Assembly (NCBI GenBank): GCA_030220185.1
Contig: JASPKZ010003422.1
Location: 1-64,000 of the forward strand
DNA length: 64,000 nucleotides
From: Diploptera punctata
Lineage: Eukaryota > Arthropoda > Insecta > Blattodea > Blaberidae
Direction: 5' to 3'
The notes under the pieces are model-generated. The model was not told the DNA's origin. It saw only the letters and a list, made by a program, of their open reading frames with translations, and made no database searches. The translations under genes were made by a program, and so were the position numbers. Positions 1 to 11,339 of this stretch are shown here, one piece after another (positions within the stretch are counted from its first letter, which is position 1; every line of letters starts with the position of its first letter).

Positions 1-608
1 CACAAGATGACGGGCAAGAATGTGGGTAAAAGAAAATAAATTAATTTGTGATCTTTAGCAAATTAATTGACTATCAATACTAAAAAACCTAACTATCTCA
101 GTCTTTCTTATATTGACTAATTATTGAACTATCAATAGGCTAATATTTGCTAATTTTAATTCTTTATATTTATTTGTTTACAGTTTACTTCAAATTTTTT
201 TTTCAAGAATAAACTATAAATATGCTCACTTTATGATCTAAATCACTGACCTACATCAGACCTGAACCTGTCACTTGAATCTACTGCAGCTACAAAGATT
301 ACCATCATTTATCAAGTTCTACATTTTAAAAATTGAAAAAAAATTTCAGAAATTAACTTTTCAATTGTATACATCAATACATTTTTATAAGAATTATTTT
401 TGATAAATTTAATTTTTGTTATAAATTTATGTCTAGCATCAGAATTCAAGCAAATTTACAAACTTGATCCACATGGAAACAATGTACCAAATTGACTGTA
501 CGAGTTAAGAAAACTTATGAAAATACATATTGAAGATTGCAAGAAGATCCACTGGAAACGACCAGAATGCACATACTCGCTAATCAAAGAAATTTGAAAG
601 AAACCATC
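1..608. other. AT-rich intergenic sequence, nothing recognised
   Basis: No conserved coding potential or familiar repeat seen on either strand up to the target duplication of the first palindromic element. Confidence 0.5.
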
Positions 609-620
609 TATCAAAATAAA

Positions 621-1463
621 TATTTAATTTTAGGAAGTTATATTTTGAGGTTATTTTAATTATATTATTTTTAGTCTGAACATCTTACCTCAATATTAAT
701 GTTGATTTGTTCTTGGACATGTTTCAAAAGAATTCTGTTATATCGTCAGCTTGTCCAGACTGGTTTTATTTATGTTGCATTATGTTGCACAACCTGGATG
801 TCAATGTCAACTCCATCCTGTGGTTGGCCAAAGAACTTCCAAACAAGGCCATGCTCCGTCGGTATTTCAAAATTCATAACTCTGTTTCTGTTCTTCTGAA
901 TATAAATTTTTTTCCCAAATAGTCAGCTCTTTTGTATTTTCTAACTGTTTTAATAATTTAGTGTCTGAATTTATATTATGTTTTTCAGACCAAACATGAG
1001 CAGCAACTGCAGATTTTTCAATTTCTCCATTTTTAATATTTCTTATGTGTTCTAAAAATTAGAACCAAAGAACATATAAGAAATATTAAAAATGGAGAAA
1101 TTGAAAAATCTGCAGTTGCTGCTCATGTTTGGTCTGAAAAACATAATATAAATTCAGACACTAAATTATTAAAACAGTTAGAAAATACAAAAGAGCTGAC
1201 TATTTGGGAAAAAAATTTATATTCAGAAGAACAGAAACAGAGTTATGAATTTTGATATTCCGATGGAGGGTGACCTTGTTTGGAGGTTCTTTGGCCAAAC
1301 ACAGGATGGAGCTGACATCGACATCCAGGTTGTGCAACATAATGCAACATAAATAAAACCAGTCTGGGAAAGCTGACGATAAAACAGAATTGTTTTGAAA
1401 CATGTCCAAGAACAAATCAACATTAATATTGAGGTAAGATGTTCAGACTAAAAATAATATAAT
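621..1463. mobile_element. Foldback Penelope-derived element 1 (palindrome with 12-bp TSD)
   Basis: Two head-to-head arms, roughly 660-1055 and 1066-1460, are inverted copies of the PLE 3' end around a spacer of about 10 bp. The right arm reads (plus strand) [20 protein letters not shown] and [11 protein letters not shown], the C-terminal part of a GIY-YIG PLE protein. It continues into a hammerhead-like core CTGACGA (1373-1379) and GAAA (1397-1400), then GAGGTAAGATG. An asymmetric tail lies only on the left (GGAAGTTATATTTTGAGG, about 634-651). The unit is flanked by identical 12-mers TATCAAAATAAA at 609-620 and 1464-1475, showing insertion as one piece. Confidence 0.88.
1362..1418 (+). ncRNA. 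Hammerhead-like motif in PLE element 1
   Basis: Core CTGACGA, stem II AAAAC/GTTTT, GAAA, then CATG and TC as the candidate stem III and cleavage site. Stem I next to the core pairs poorly here, so activity is uncertain. The mirrored arm (about 700-750) has the same organisation on the minus strand. Confidence 0.5.
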
Positions 1464-1519
1464 TATCAAAATAAAGTTTATGTTGAAGACCAGACAACCA
1501 ATTAACATCTAAAACCTCT

Positions 1520-1977
1520 TTGCAAGCGTCCACAATTTTATTAACAAACCAACTCCAGACTAAGAAAATCAACAAATGCCTAAAAACCACCTTCAAGATG
1601 ATGAAAATTCACTTACAAACCATAAGACATTGCAACACCAAAGACAAACAGAAATTAATAAAATTACATGCCACAAAAATTCCAGAAAAAATATCACAAT
1701 TCCCAAGCCAATTGCAGAAGAACAAAACTATACCACAAAAAGAATCAGATACAACAAATGTAGAATAACGAAGCTATATATCACAAAAAATATATATCAG
1801 ATGACAATACAACAATTGCAAGTCAAATATAAAAAGCAACAAAACTGTTTAATACAAAAATTCCAGGAATTCCAGGAAAAAACAAGACAAGATAATACAC
1901 TTCCCAAGACACAAATGACCATATGGATAACAAAGTATAAACAAATTCATGAAAAATGTGAAGACTTGTTTGACTAA
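1520..1977 (+). other. Lys/Gln/Asn-rich open frames, unrecognised
   Basis: A 133-codon frame (1576-1977) rich in K, Q, N and T overlaps an 82-codon frame (1520-1768). Base composition (A-rich top strand) alone could leave such frames open. No motif is recognisable and no homologous copy was seen in the window. Probably not a gene; possibly a transposon fragment. Confidence 0.2.
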
Positions 1978-2369
1978 AATGTCAATATTTTGAAACCTTA
2001 ACAAAATTGTGGAGCAACACAAAATGTGAGTGTTTTAAACTACAGATGATGTAGTTACATGGCTTGCATTCTGTACACTAAAACATGACATTAATCAGAA
2101 TATTATCAAAAATTAGTTTAAATTTCATTAGAGTATAAATAAAATATTATTTTTTGAACTTAATATCTATTGGTAACAAGCACTGTCTAAAAGTAATATT
2201 GTTTAATGATCAAGTATTAATTAAATAATTTTTTAATATTAAAAGCTAGAGGGTGGGTGGGGGGAAGGTTGAGAAAGACATCACTGCACTTCACACGACA
2301 CATCTGAAAATAAAACAAAAAAATAAATAGAAAATACATTATAGCAATATAAGGAACAATACAGAAATT

Positions 2370-2498
2370 TGAAGAGAGAAATTATATGTTCAGACTGGGA
2401 TTTGAACCCGGGACCTTTGGCTTTCTATGCTAATGCTCTATTAACTGAGCTACCTGAGCACTCCAATCTAAATGTAAATTTTTCTCTGATACATTAAT
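2370..2498 (-). mobile_element. tRNA-like short element, family T copy
   Basis: The minus strand holds a 72-nt tRNA-like core (2459-2388) with box A (GTAGCTCAG) and box B (GGTTCAAATCC). It is flanked by GAGAAAAATT-type inverted ends (GAAGAGAGAAATTATA on the left, AAATTTTTCTCT on the right). Same family at 2654-2779, 47562-47680, 54262-54382, 57866-57985, 58041-58165, 60336-60430 and 60780-60902. Confidence 0.75.
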
Positions 2499-2653
2499 TC
2501 CTGATTGTCGAATGCTACAAACCTTTGGTCAATAATGCAAATGACAGCTTTTTTAAGAATACATTTATTGAGAATTTAAAACTACTTTATCAAGTCAGTA
2601 GGGCTTCTTTAGATGTCTTTATTATTAATTTAATATTTCTCACTGAAGGACAA

Positions 2654-2779
2654 ATTATATTTGAAGAGAAAAATTATACACTCAGACTGGGGTTTAAATC
2701 CAGGACCTTTGGCTTTCTGTGCTAATGCTCTACTGAGCTACCCGAGTACTCCAATCTAAACACAAAATTTTACCTTATA
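2654..2779 (-). mobile_element. tRNA-like short element, family T copy
   Basis: Degraded copy of the same tRNA-like unit, with a shortened D-arm region; both GAGAAAAATT-type ends remain. Confidence 0.7.
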
Positions 2780-2819
2780 CATTGTTAATTCAATTTAATA
2801 AAATTGAAAAAAATTGTAT

Positions 2820-3190
2820 GGACTGCAGTTTCAACAATAGTTGTTCCTAACTTCAGCCATCTTTACGATTTCAATTTTCGCTTTTACCTTCACCTTCTAA
2901 ACTGCCATCTAGTGTTAATTTGATGAACTTTGAGATTAAATCTCGCTCGCTGGGAATTTGGAATTAATAGTTTGGGAAAGTATATACATGTTAAGAACAA
3001 ATTTAGATCCATAACTTTTTAAATTCCCAGCAAGCAAGATTTAAACTAAGTTCATCAAATCAACACTAGATGACATTATAGAAGATAATAGAAAAAAAGA
3101 TGGCAGAAGATAGAACTGTTCCTGAAACCGCAGTCCTGTGCTATAAAGAACAAGTGAGATGAACAACACATTAATTTGAAAGCCTCAATG
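2820..3190. mobile_element. Decayed PLE palindrome 2
   Basis: Left arm (minus) and right arm (plus) share inverted blocks such as AACAAATTTAGATCCA, AATTCCCAGC and GATGAACTT, corresponding to the PLE C-terminal codons seen in better copies at 48.6-49.0 kb. No intact hammerhead was identified. Confidence 0.6.
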
Positions 3191-3339
3191 TTAATTCTCA
3201 ACATAACTTTTATGAAATAAATTACTAAAATTTGTTCACATTGTTAACATACACGAGAAACTGCACTTTATGCCTCACCATGAATTCTTCTTAAGTCCTG
3301 CAGAATAGCAGTGCGTATGCGCAAGGGTTATGGCAGGAT

Positions 3340-3425
3340 AATTTGTGCAGTTGGTATGACCAATCTTCACAATAAATCTCCAAACGTGCTCTTTAAAATG
3401 GATGTACACCAACTCCTAATTCATA
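3340..3425. repeat. Dispersed repeat R4 copy
   Basis: Shares a block including CTTCACAATAAATCTCC and AAAATGGATGTACACCAACT with 5850-5930. Family unknown. Confidence 0.45.
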
Positions 3426-3429
3426 AGCT

Positions 3430-3960
3430 TTTTCACTTCACGCGCTAGGTTCTGCCTCACAGTTGTTCTGTCCATCTTCCTAGATTCCTTGTTCATTAGT
3501 TCTATATGTCTAAACCACTTATCCCTATATTCTTTGATTTTATCATTCAATGGATAAATATTTAACTCTGTTCTTAAAATGTTCCTATGATATATGTATA
3601 ATTATTATAATATTCATAAGGGTTCCGGTTGGCCCCAAGATTCTTTATCCGATCCAATCTTGTGCAGCCTTTTGTTCTTCTAAGGAAGTTCATTTCTACG
3701 CTTTGTATTCTACTTTGTAATTTTTTGGTCTTCACCCAAGTTTCGCTCCCATAAAGTAATGCAGGAACTGCCAATGTTTTATAAAATTTCAATCTACTAT
3801 CTCTTCGTTTTTGTTCTTTATTGTTTTATGTATAGTTCCGCATATCATTTGAAATTTTGACAGTTTCACATTTGTCTCTTTCCGTTTGTGTGCTTATAGT
3901 AAGATTACAACCTAAATAATTAAAATTTGTTACTTGTTCCAGAGGTTTGTTGTCTAATAT
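3430..3960 (-). mobile_element. LINE reverse-transcriptase C-terminal fragment (RTE-like)
   Basis: The minus frame 3792-3574 reads MKFYKTLAVPALLYGSETW and then FLRRTKGCTRLDRIKN, typical of the region just after the RT domain in RTE-type LINEs of arthropods. Both ends are truncated and frames are broken. Confidence 0.75.
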
Positions 3961-3985
3961 TATTTTTGATCTTATATATTTATTT

Positions 3986-4391
3986 AATCAGCCATGGTGG
4001 ACTAGTGGTTATGCTCCTTGCCTCTGGTCCCGAGGGTCACGGGTTCAAACCTGGCCGGGGTCAATGGATTTTTTAGGACGGAAAAATCCAATGAGCAAGT
4101 CCTCCGGGAAGGACTTTAAGCCGTGGGTCCCAAGTCTGAAGATTTTCAGGCTCATAAAAAATCCTTAAGTCTGAATGAAAAGGCCTCTAAGCAAAATTTA
4201 CCGAATTTTCCCGACCTAGTATTACCTTGGTTTCCTAGATGTCAGTATGAGGCGGAACGCTGACCACGGACCACTCAAAATTACATCTATACGAAAACAA
4301 GTGTAACTAAATTAGTATGGTTCAAATTCTTCCCTGTAGGGGGAGAGCGCCTAAATCTCTGTAAAGGGGAAACATAGGCTTACAATACAAA
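3986..4391 (+). mobile_element. tRNA-headed SINE, family A, with 12-bp TSD
   Basis: Head GGTGGACTAGTGGTTA and GGGTTCAAACC are A and B boxes of a tRNA-derived promoter. The body ends GGCTTACAATACAA. ATATATTTATTT occurs at 3974-3985 and 4392-4403 as target duplication. A second copy is at 52639-53048 and a third, minus strand, at 63395-63643. Confidence 0.88.
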
Positions 4392-4572
4392 ATATATTTA
4401 TTTCCCCAAAATGCGATTTTTTTATTTTTTTATTGTAGAATTATATTCTTGCCATAACTGATTTAATTGATGTAAAGAGTACATCATAACCTAACAAGTA
4501 AATCATTTAAGTATTTCAATAATTACCCCTTCTTAACCTAACAAAAAAAAAAAAAAAGGTGGTGCAATTTCT

Positions 4573-4891
4573 AGGGGGCACGCCGTAGCGTAGTGGTTAA
4601 GGCACTGAGCTACAAGTGTCGAGGGTCGGAGGGTCGAGGGTTCAAGTCCCGTTGGGGTCAGGATTTTTAAACTGACCCAAATCCTCTGGCGGCACTATGG
4701 CCCTGGGGTCGACTCAGCCTCTAATGGAAATGAATACCAGATGCTTGTTCTGGGGGTAAAGGTGGCCGTCACGCAAGGCTGACAACCCGGCTGACATAAA
4801 GTGCCGATTGTCTAGAAAAAGTGGGAGCCTTAACCTCCTACTACCCCACGGGCCTTCGGGTCTGTTGTGGGATCACTCTTTAACTTTTTAA
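4573..4891 (+). mobile_element. tRNA-headed SINE, family B, with 12-bp TSD
   Basis: Head CACGCCGTAGCGTAGTGGTT and GGGTTCAAGTCCC (boxes A and B), body with ACTGACCCAAATCCTCTGGC, and end GGGATCACTC. GGTGCAATTTCT flanks it at 4561-4572 and 4892-4903. Further copies: 9518-9714, 16372-16625, 18619-18903, 25526-25825, 25864-26143, 45017-45319. Confidence 0.9.
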
Positions 4892-4905
4892 GGTGCAATT
4901 TCTTA

Positions 4906-5511
4906 GGGTCACATGTTTGGACGCATTAGACAGTAAAATGCCTTCTCTGCTGAGCAAGTTGTATGCTAATACGATTTTGCTTACTCAGAAATCTGTTCAT
5001 GCGATAATAATTGGTTAAATTTGTAAGCTACCTGCGGAGGTACCTTACATGAGCAACTCAAATTAAAATCCCGAAGGGAACCGAACGGGAACCGATGGTA
5101 ATCGATGTACTTTGCTGCTTTATCCAACATTTATCCAAGATGTCAGACCTTGAAGACTTCGATCATGTTTTCGGTATACACGGAGAAGAGGAATTTGATA
5201 GAGTCTACCAAAGAATTCAACTGGAAGAACAGGAGAATCGGCGTAATATTGCGTGTCGCAGACGTGTTTGTATACGGTATTATTTGCAGGATGCAAGCAT
5301 AAATGCATTCCTCTATAGCAGACAAAAATAACGGAAGTGGTTTTATCGCTGAGAATTCTGGGTAATTCGTTGCCAATATTACGAAAACGTCGACTCTCAT
5401 GCATTACCGATAAGTCGGCCGTTAATTCGTTCTCAGCAATTGCTCACGGTGAATCAGCTCACTAGTGATTGGAAGTAATTTGAGAGAGAGTAATGTTCTA
5501 ACATACGACCC
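4906..5511 (+). mobile_element. PIF/Harbinger-type DNA transposon remnant (606 bp)
   Basis: Starts GGGTCACAT and ends ATACGACCC, an imperfect terminal inverted repeat. It is flanked by TTA at 4903-4905 and 5512-5514, the 3-bp TWA duplication typical of PIF/Harbinger. Inside, 5140-5330 encodes [20 protein letters not shown], also present at 63085-62912 on the minus strand. I take it as the N-terminal end of an element-encoded protein but do not recognise the domain. Confidence 0.75.
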
Positions 5512-5514
5512 TTA

Positions 5515-6080
5515 TTGTAAAGGTTGGTCATACTGGTAGCACAGATATGTCATGCTATCTGTTGACATGGCCTTGCGCATGCACACTTCAGTTCTATAAA
5601 ACTTAGAAGAAATGATTGAGAGATTTCACCTACTGTACCATGGGTGCCGGCCAGACGGTGCAAGGGGGTGCACTTGCACTCCATGTCAGGAAAGAAAATG
5701 CACAGAACAATTTTAGCTTTCCCAATAAATTGTACCCTAGAGAATAACAGTACATATGCGTGTGAGTTTATAGAGTCGTCTCTAAGTGGAACCACATATC
5801 TTTGTAATCCTACAGAAAATTTATAGAGCTGTCACTAAATGGCAGCACGTGGCTGATGGCCAACCTTCGCAATAATTTCCCAAATGTTTATTAGAAATGG
5901 ATGTACACTAACTTCTCACTTCCTGACCTAACAAAATTAATTTCATGCACATTATTTACTGAAGTGTACACTAACATTAACACTAACCTAACAAAATTAG
6001 TGTAACTGAGTTGTTGTTGGAGGCAACTTTGGAAGAGGAGGGAAAATGGCTAGTGGATATCACAATATTGTCTAAAAATT
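5515..6080. other. Repeat-like intergenic DNA, no gene recognised
   Basis: Contains a copy of the R4 repeat at 5850-5930 (cf. 3340-3425). Otherwise no recognisable coding sequence. Confidence 0.4.
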
Positions 6081-6084
6081 TTGT

Positions 6085-6400
6085 AATATTACCGTGTTTC
6101 TCGTAAATAAATGAAAACCTAAAAATTGTAAAATAATGTTAAGCATCGTTGAAAAACATTAAAAATATAACAAAATGTCAGTAAAGACAGAAGTAGTATG
6201 TTACAAGAATATACTATGAAAAGGTAATGTACTGTTGAGCCCTAATATTACTGGGTTTTGTATAAATATATACATGAAAATTGTGAAATAATGTTTATAA
6301 GTATCATTGAAAAACATTAAAAATATAACAAAACGTTAGTAAAGACAGAAGTACGTAGAGAAACACAAGGGAAAGCTAATGTGCAGTTGAGCCAAATATT
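6085..6400. repeat. Tandem duplication of a ~165-bp unit
   Basis: The block with GAAAAACATTAAAAATATAA and GTAAAGACAGAAGTA occurs twice in direct orientation, about 6085-6245 and 6255-6400, followed each time by a TTGAGCC motif. Confidence 0.7.
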
Positions 6401-6552
6401 TTAACCAAGTCAGTTTGAATAAAAATTTACCCCCCCCCCCGTCAGGAAAGGAAATACACAGAAAATAATTATCAAAAACCCGTGTGATTTGAATTTGATA
6501 ACTTAATTGACATAGCATAAATGTACAACTATAAATTATAATTTATCAGTAA

Positions 6553-6870
6553 GTCCACCACTGGTCTGGAGGTAGCGTGCTGCCTTGTCATGCAGCGGAC
6601 CTGGGTTCGATTATCAGTCGGGACAGGCTCCTGGGTGAGGTACTTTTTTGGGGTTTTTCCTCAGCTGCAAGAGAAATATCAGGAACCTTTGAGGTTAAAT
6701 GGTTCCCCAAAAATCATCCGGCCATCGTCATGTTTTACTGGTGTGGAAAGTAACTTGAACCTACCACACCTATAATTCATTAGTAAAGCTGCAAAGCATA
6801 GCATGAAAATGCTATGATTGCAGTAAAAGACCTGCCCTCGGGCAGAATTACTATGGATGGATGGATGGAA
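6553..6870 (+). mobile_element. tRNA-headed SINE, family C
   Basis: Head GAGGTAGCGTGCTGCCTTGT and a degenerate B box GGGTTCGATTATC, then a body with TTTTTCCTCAGCTGCAAGAG. Related copies are at 23141-23490 and 36541-36870. Confidence 0.75.
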
Positions 6871-7185
6871 GGAAGGATGGTTAGATTTCATTAGTTGATA
6901 GTATAGTGTGTAGATGCAGATGCACCACCTGGCGGCGCCTATGTAATCTACATAAATAAATATTTAACAATTGTAAAGAACTCTTAAGAATTGTTAGAAC
7001 AATTTAAAATAATAGGAAATGTTGGTGGAAGCAAAAAAAGTAAATAGTGCAACAGTGACATATGAATATTGCATGATGTAAGATAGTAAACTAATCTATA
7101 GTTGAGCCAAAAATTGTTCACATCGTTAAAATATGTTAAACATATAGCAACCTATGATATTCTCTATGGCAAGTGGAACCCAGCA
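6871..7185. other. Intergenic AT-rich DNA
   Basis: Short GGATGGAA-type simple repeat near 6853-6882; otherwise nothing recognised. Confidence 0.4.
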
Positions 7186-7760
7186 TTAGTGTTTGTCCCT
7201 AGAGGACAGGTCTACTACAAACATACCCTGTTTTCTTCTATTCCTCCCGCCCTTTAGGGTTAGTAAAATCATCACTAGCGTTGGATTTAATGAATCTTCC
7301 CATCTAGTAAATGGGCATCCAACACTTCCTATTGGTTTGTACTTTAATAACAGCTGAGGGATTCTATCTGTAGGCATTCTTTTAACATGTTCATACCAGT
7401 TGTTTCTCATGTTGTCAATTCTATTTGTTAAATTAAATATATTTAAGTATTCTCTAATATCTTCACTTCTTTTCAGTTCAAAATTGTCACACTTGCTAAT
7501 GAACGTAAGAACTTCATTTTTGCAGTTTCTATTTTTCTTCCGTCTGAACAGTTAAGAATCCAATTTTCACTTGCATATGTTAAGACAGGCACTGACATAA
7601 TTTTATAAAATTTTAATTGTGTTCTCCTCAAAGTTTTATTTTTCAGTGTCTGTTTTATAGCGCCAAATATTCTATAAAACTTATTTAATTTAATATCAAT
7701 ATCTTCCTTCTGGCAGTTTGATACGTTGCATCCTAAATAATTGAATTGTTCACCTGTTGT
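7186..7760 (-). mobile_element. LINE RT C-terminal fragment (RTE-like)
   Basis: The minus frame reads MRNNWYEHVKRMPTDRIPQL and KPIGSVGCPFTRWEDSL, the post-RT 'W-x-x-H-V-x-R-M / GRPxxRWED' signature of RTE-type LINEs. The upstream part (7440-7700) continues the same element in broken frames. Confidence 0.75.
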
Positions 7761-8482
7761 ACTGTACTGTTATTAATACTGATTTTACACCTCATATGGT
7801 CTTTCCCGGTGAATGCCATTACTTTCAATTTACTTTCAGAGGTTGTCATATTGAATTTGTTTGCCATTTCATATAATTTATACACTGCTATTTGTAATTT
7901 ATCTTTTGAAGAGTTGAAGATTTTTCAGCTCAACTGCACTTCTACTAGCGCATGCTTTTTCAATTATATTGTTGTAAACTATAGCTCTTCTTCTGTATTT
8001 ACTAACATTTAATATTTTAAACTTTTTCAAACAATTTTTATAACATTATTAGACAATTTTGAAGTATTTATTTAAATATGCAAATCGCAATATTATGACA
8101 CTGTTAGACAATATTGTGATGCTAACTGCTATTTTCTCCACAGAGTATATTACTTAGTCTATGATTTTTCTATCCCTTTTTTGGGTTATCACTGGTTGGA
8201 TCAGCATTAGGGAGTGATAAGTAAGTGTACACCCATTTTTAATAAACGTTTGGTAATTTTAATATTATTAATATATTTTTTAACAAAGATTTGGGGATTT
8301 ATTGCAAATATTGGTCATTTAAATTTCATAGCAACAGATAGAAATCAAGGATGATAATTGATATGTGGTTCGATTGTGGGTTATCGCTGGCTGTATAAAC
8401 TCTGGTGTATGCGTACTGTTGTTCTATAGGACTTCGAAAATATTTCACGCTAGTTTAAGTGCAGTACTTCCACTACATTTTA

Positions 8483-8712
8483 ATAAAATGACTATACCGT
8501 AATATTATATATTACAAACCACATGTGGGAAGTAAAACCACTGTTGTCTATGTATACTACGTACAATTTATATACAAAAAAATATCCAAAAGTTTGTGTT
8601 AATATACATTATACGAAACAAATCAGTGAATTTTAAATGAACTGAACTTTATTTGAAACAATATAAAACAAATACTTGCTGCCATTTTATCACTAATTGG
8701 TCTCACGACCTC
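8483..8712. repeat. Dispersed repeat R1 copy
   Basis: Shares GGGAAGTAAAACCACTG, GTTAATATACATTATA and TTTGAAACAATATAAAACA with 18505-19028, where a SINE interrupts it. Unknown family; no coding capacity seen. Confidence 0.7.
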
Positions 8713-9047
8713 CTGTAGTTTCAACTAATAACCATTGCCCACACTTTTAACATTAGTCAGTTTTATAATGAACACAAATATTTCCAACAAAGATGTTATT
8801 TTACTATTATTTATTATTTTTAAAACACCATCGCGCAAAAAATGTACAACACACGTTTGTGAAGTGTTTTACAGATTTTCAGAAATTAAAAACTGAGCGA
8901 TAGTGAGGTTATTAAACAGTTTTTCCTCGATTGTGTAAAAACCACTTTCCAACCCTCCATCGTAATATACTATTATATTGTTTCTACGACGCTAAACATG
9001 AGGCTAGGATTTATATTAATTTAAAATATAACAATACTCATAAAGAC

Positions 9048-9300
9048 ATGTGGACTGCGATCGGCAGGACAAGTGACATGAACGGGGAATGAAAGAGGGA
9101 CATGGAATAATAATGTAGGAAAATCGGGGGAAAAACACCCAATTGGTAAATCAAGAATGAGATGGGTGAATAACATTAACTATGATTTGAGGGAAGTAGA
9201 TTACGGAGTATAAGGAGATAATTGGAAAACATTTGCTCAGGATAGGGATGTATGGAGAGTTGTCAGCGCGGACAGGATCCTACGGATTTGATAGTGTCAG
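9048..9300 (+). mobile_element. RTE LINE 3' end fragment
   Basis: Contains the degenerate 3' coding end (GGGTGAATAACATTAACTAT, then GGATAGGGATGTATGGAGAG), homologous to the better copies at 15605-15850 and 17536-17735. Confidence 0.75.
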
Positions 9301-9339
9301 CAAGTTAACATTACAGCATTTAAAGTAAATTTATATGTT

Positions 9340-9490
9340 AAATATTTTATTATATTAAAAATCGCTATAGATGTCGCAATGTTCAATATTTCACAACGAA
9401 ACTCGGTATATTCAAATAAACCGAGGTACGTATATAAAAAATCCACGAATTCTATTAGAAGTGCGTTTTACCCGAAATTAAAAATTGGCG
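9340..9490. repeat. Dispersed repeat R2 copy
   Basis: Shares AATCGCTNTAG and AGAGGTA/CGAGGTACGTATAT blocks with 10860-11250, 12690-13010 and 13690-13815. Unclassified non-coding element. Confidence 0.5.
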
Positions 9491-9517
9491 GTTAATTGCG
9501 GTTTTGTATGTACAAAT

Positions 9518-9712
9518 AATGCGCTACAAACCGGAAGGTTGAGGTTCGAGTCCCGCTGGGGTCAGGATTTTTAAACTGACCCAAACCTTCTGGTGACACC
9601 ATGGCCCTGGGGTCGACTCAGCCTCTAACGGAAATGAGTACCGGATGTTTGTTCTGGGGTAAAGGCGGCCGTCACGCAGGGCTGACAAGTGCCGATTGTC
9701 TAGAAAAAGTGG

Positions 9713-9714
<2 letters not shown>
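9518..9714 (+). mobile_element. SINE family B, 5'-truncated
   Basis: Begins inside the tRNA head (GCGCTACAAACCGGAAGG), lacks box A, and runs into a (TA)n tract at 9717-9747. Confidence 0.8.

Positions 9715-9716
<2 letters not shown>

Positions 9717-9747
<31 letters not shown>
9717..9747. repeat. (TA)n microsatellite
   Basis: Pure TA dinucleotide run directly after a SINE end. Confidence 0.9.
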
Positions 9748-9749
<2 letters not shown>

Positions 9750-10855
9750 CAACCAATACAAAAACCAAAAATGGTATTTATCCACTCTCATTATGTCAAA
9801 TTTCAATCAAATCTATTTATAAATCCATTTCATTTTCAGACTCACAAGGAACTTAAAAATGTATTAAAATAAAAAATGCATACTTAATTTATTTACGTAG
9901 CAGCGAACATAAAGTATTAGTTTTGGTAACGGAACTGATCTTTTGATATAAAACCGCCTTTAGAAATAAATACAATTCTGAGCCAGTTTAAATAGACATA
10001 TAATTGATGGAGATAACCTGATATTAAATGTTAGCCTACATTATTTAGTTCGAACGCTCTTTTTAAAAGTTCCTAGATATGCGAACTGACATTAGAGCGA
10101 ATATAAGTTTTCTTTAACTTTTTACGATTAAATATTAATATTGTGTAACAGTTGTAGAATTACAAAAATTAAAAATACAAACTTAATATATTACTTACCA
10201 AGCTAAGAACACTGGCTTGTTACACTCTCTATGTAGAGAAACCGAATGATGATGTTATTTTATCCTCGGTTCTCTATGTTCTAAACGGTTCTAAAACTTT
10301 AAAGATAGTGGTGGGGGTGGACATAGAGGTGGTGGGAGGGAGAAAAAAACTCTTAATCTCATTGGCTGATACTGATGACGTAATTGCATTTATGTAAAAT
10401 AATGAATATATTAGTTAATCTAAACAGCGTAATATGTAAATTTAATACAAATCCTGGCTTAATATTTAGTATGAGTTCCATGTTTATTAAATATTTAATA
10501 CATTCAAGTAAAACCAATGTTCCATTATTGCATGTCAGAGATCTTGGCGTGAGAAAACTGTTATCTGATTGGTTCGAGAATGATACGATTAGATGTAGCT
10601 AATAGCCGCGGCGTGCGCTACGCGTAAACAAATGAAATTTGTGTTTTTATTTTTAGTTGAATAAATTTATATCGTAATTATTTTAGACACCCCGTGCGTC
10701 TGACAATGAAATATGTTAATAGGTAGATTTTAATGATATTTTAACTGTAATGGAACTGGATAAACAATATTTTTAGTTTTTTCTATTTGGTACATAAATG
10801 AACTGCCCAATCTAGAGCAAGCAACATAGCCTATAGTTGGTCATAGGAGAAAAGA
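9750..10855. other. Intergenic AT-rich DNA, no gene recognised
   Basis: Only short unsupported open frames; no conserved domain, tRNA head or LINE signature seen. Confidence 0.45.
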
Positions 10856-10859
10856 ATTT

Positions 10860-11250
10860 TCCAAATTCAAACCAGCAACAGCGAAGCAACCGCTAGAACG
10901 AGTTTTAAACTTTCGTCCTACACCTAATGGTTTTAGAACATAATAGATAGCGGATAAACATTCGCCGTACCTGAAAACCTGCATGTATAAAGGTTTACAA
11001 TGCGACGAACCAAATATGCCAGATTCAATTTTTAATTTAAGATTTCGGATAAACTCCCACTTTTAATGGTTGGATTTCGCTGATTTTATATAACTACCTC
11101 GATTTTATATACTGAGTTTCGTTGTGAAACATCGAAAACTGCGATGGCTAGAGTGATTTTTGAATTTTCGTCTCACATGAACTCCTGGAGCAGAATTGAT
11201 GTGCCTAAAAACCTGTATGTACAAATTTTTCATGAAGATCGGTTGAACGG
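10860..11250. repeat. Dispersed repeat R2 copy
   Basis: Contains GCGACGAACCAAATATGCC and a TTTCGTTGTGAAACATCG block shared with other R2 copies. Confidence 0.5.
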
Positions 11251-11339
11251 TTGACGGTTTAGAAGTCTATAATGGGCAAACAAAGAAAACTTTCATTTAT
11301 ATATTATAATAAAATAATAAATATAATAAAAATATAGTT

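Noticed and set aside
1576..1977. Novel Lys/Gln-rich gene
   Set aside because: Two overlapping open frames of equal quality point to composition, not coding; no splice context or start context.
5120..5404. Minus-strand 94-codon frame at 5.1-5.4 kb
   Set aside because: Antisense to the Harbinger-type frame, whose plus-strand version is conserved in the copy at 63085-62912.
10200..10610. Promoter or 5' exon of a host gene near the GC-richer 10.3 and 10.6 kb patches
   Set aside because: No conserved coding sequence, splice pair or core promoter pattern could be supported.
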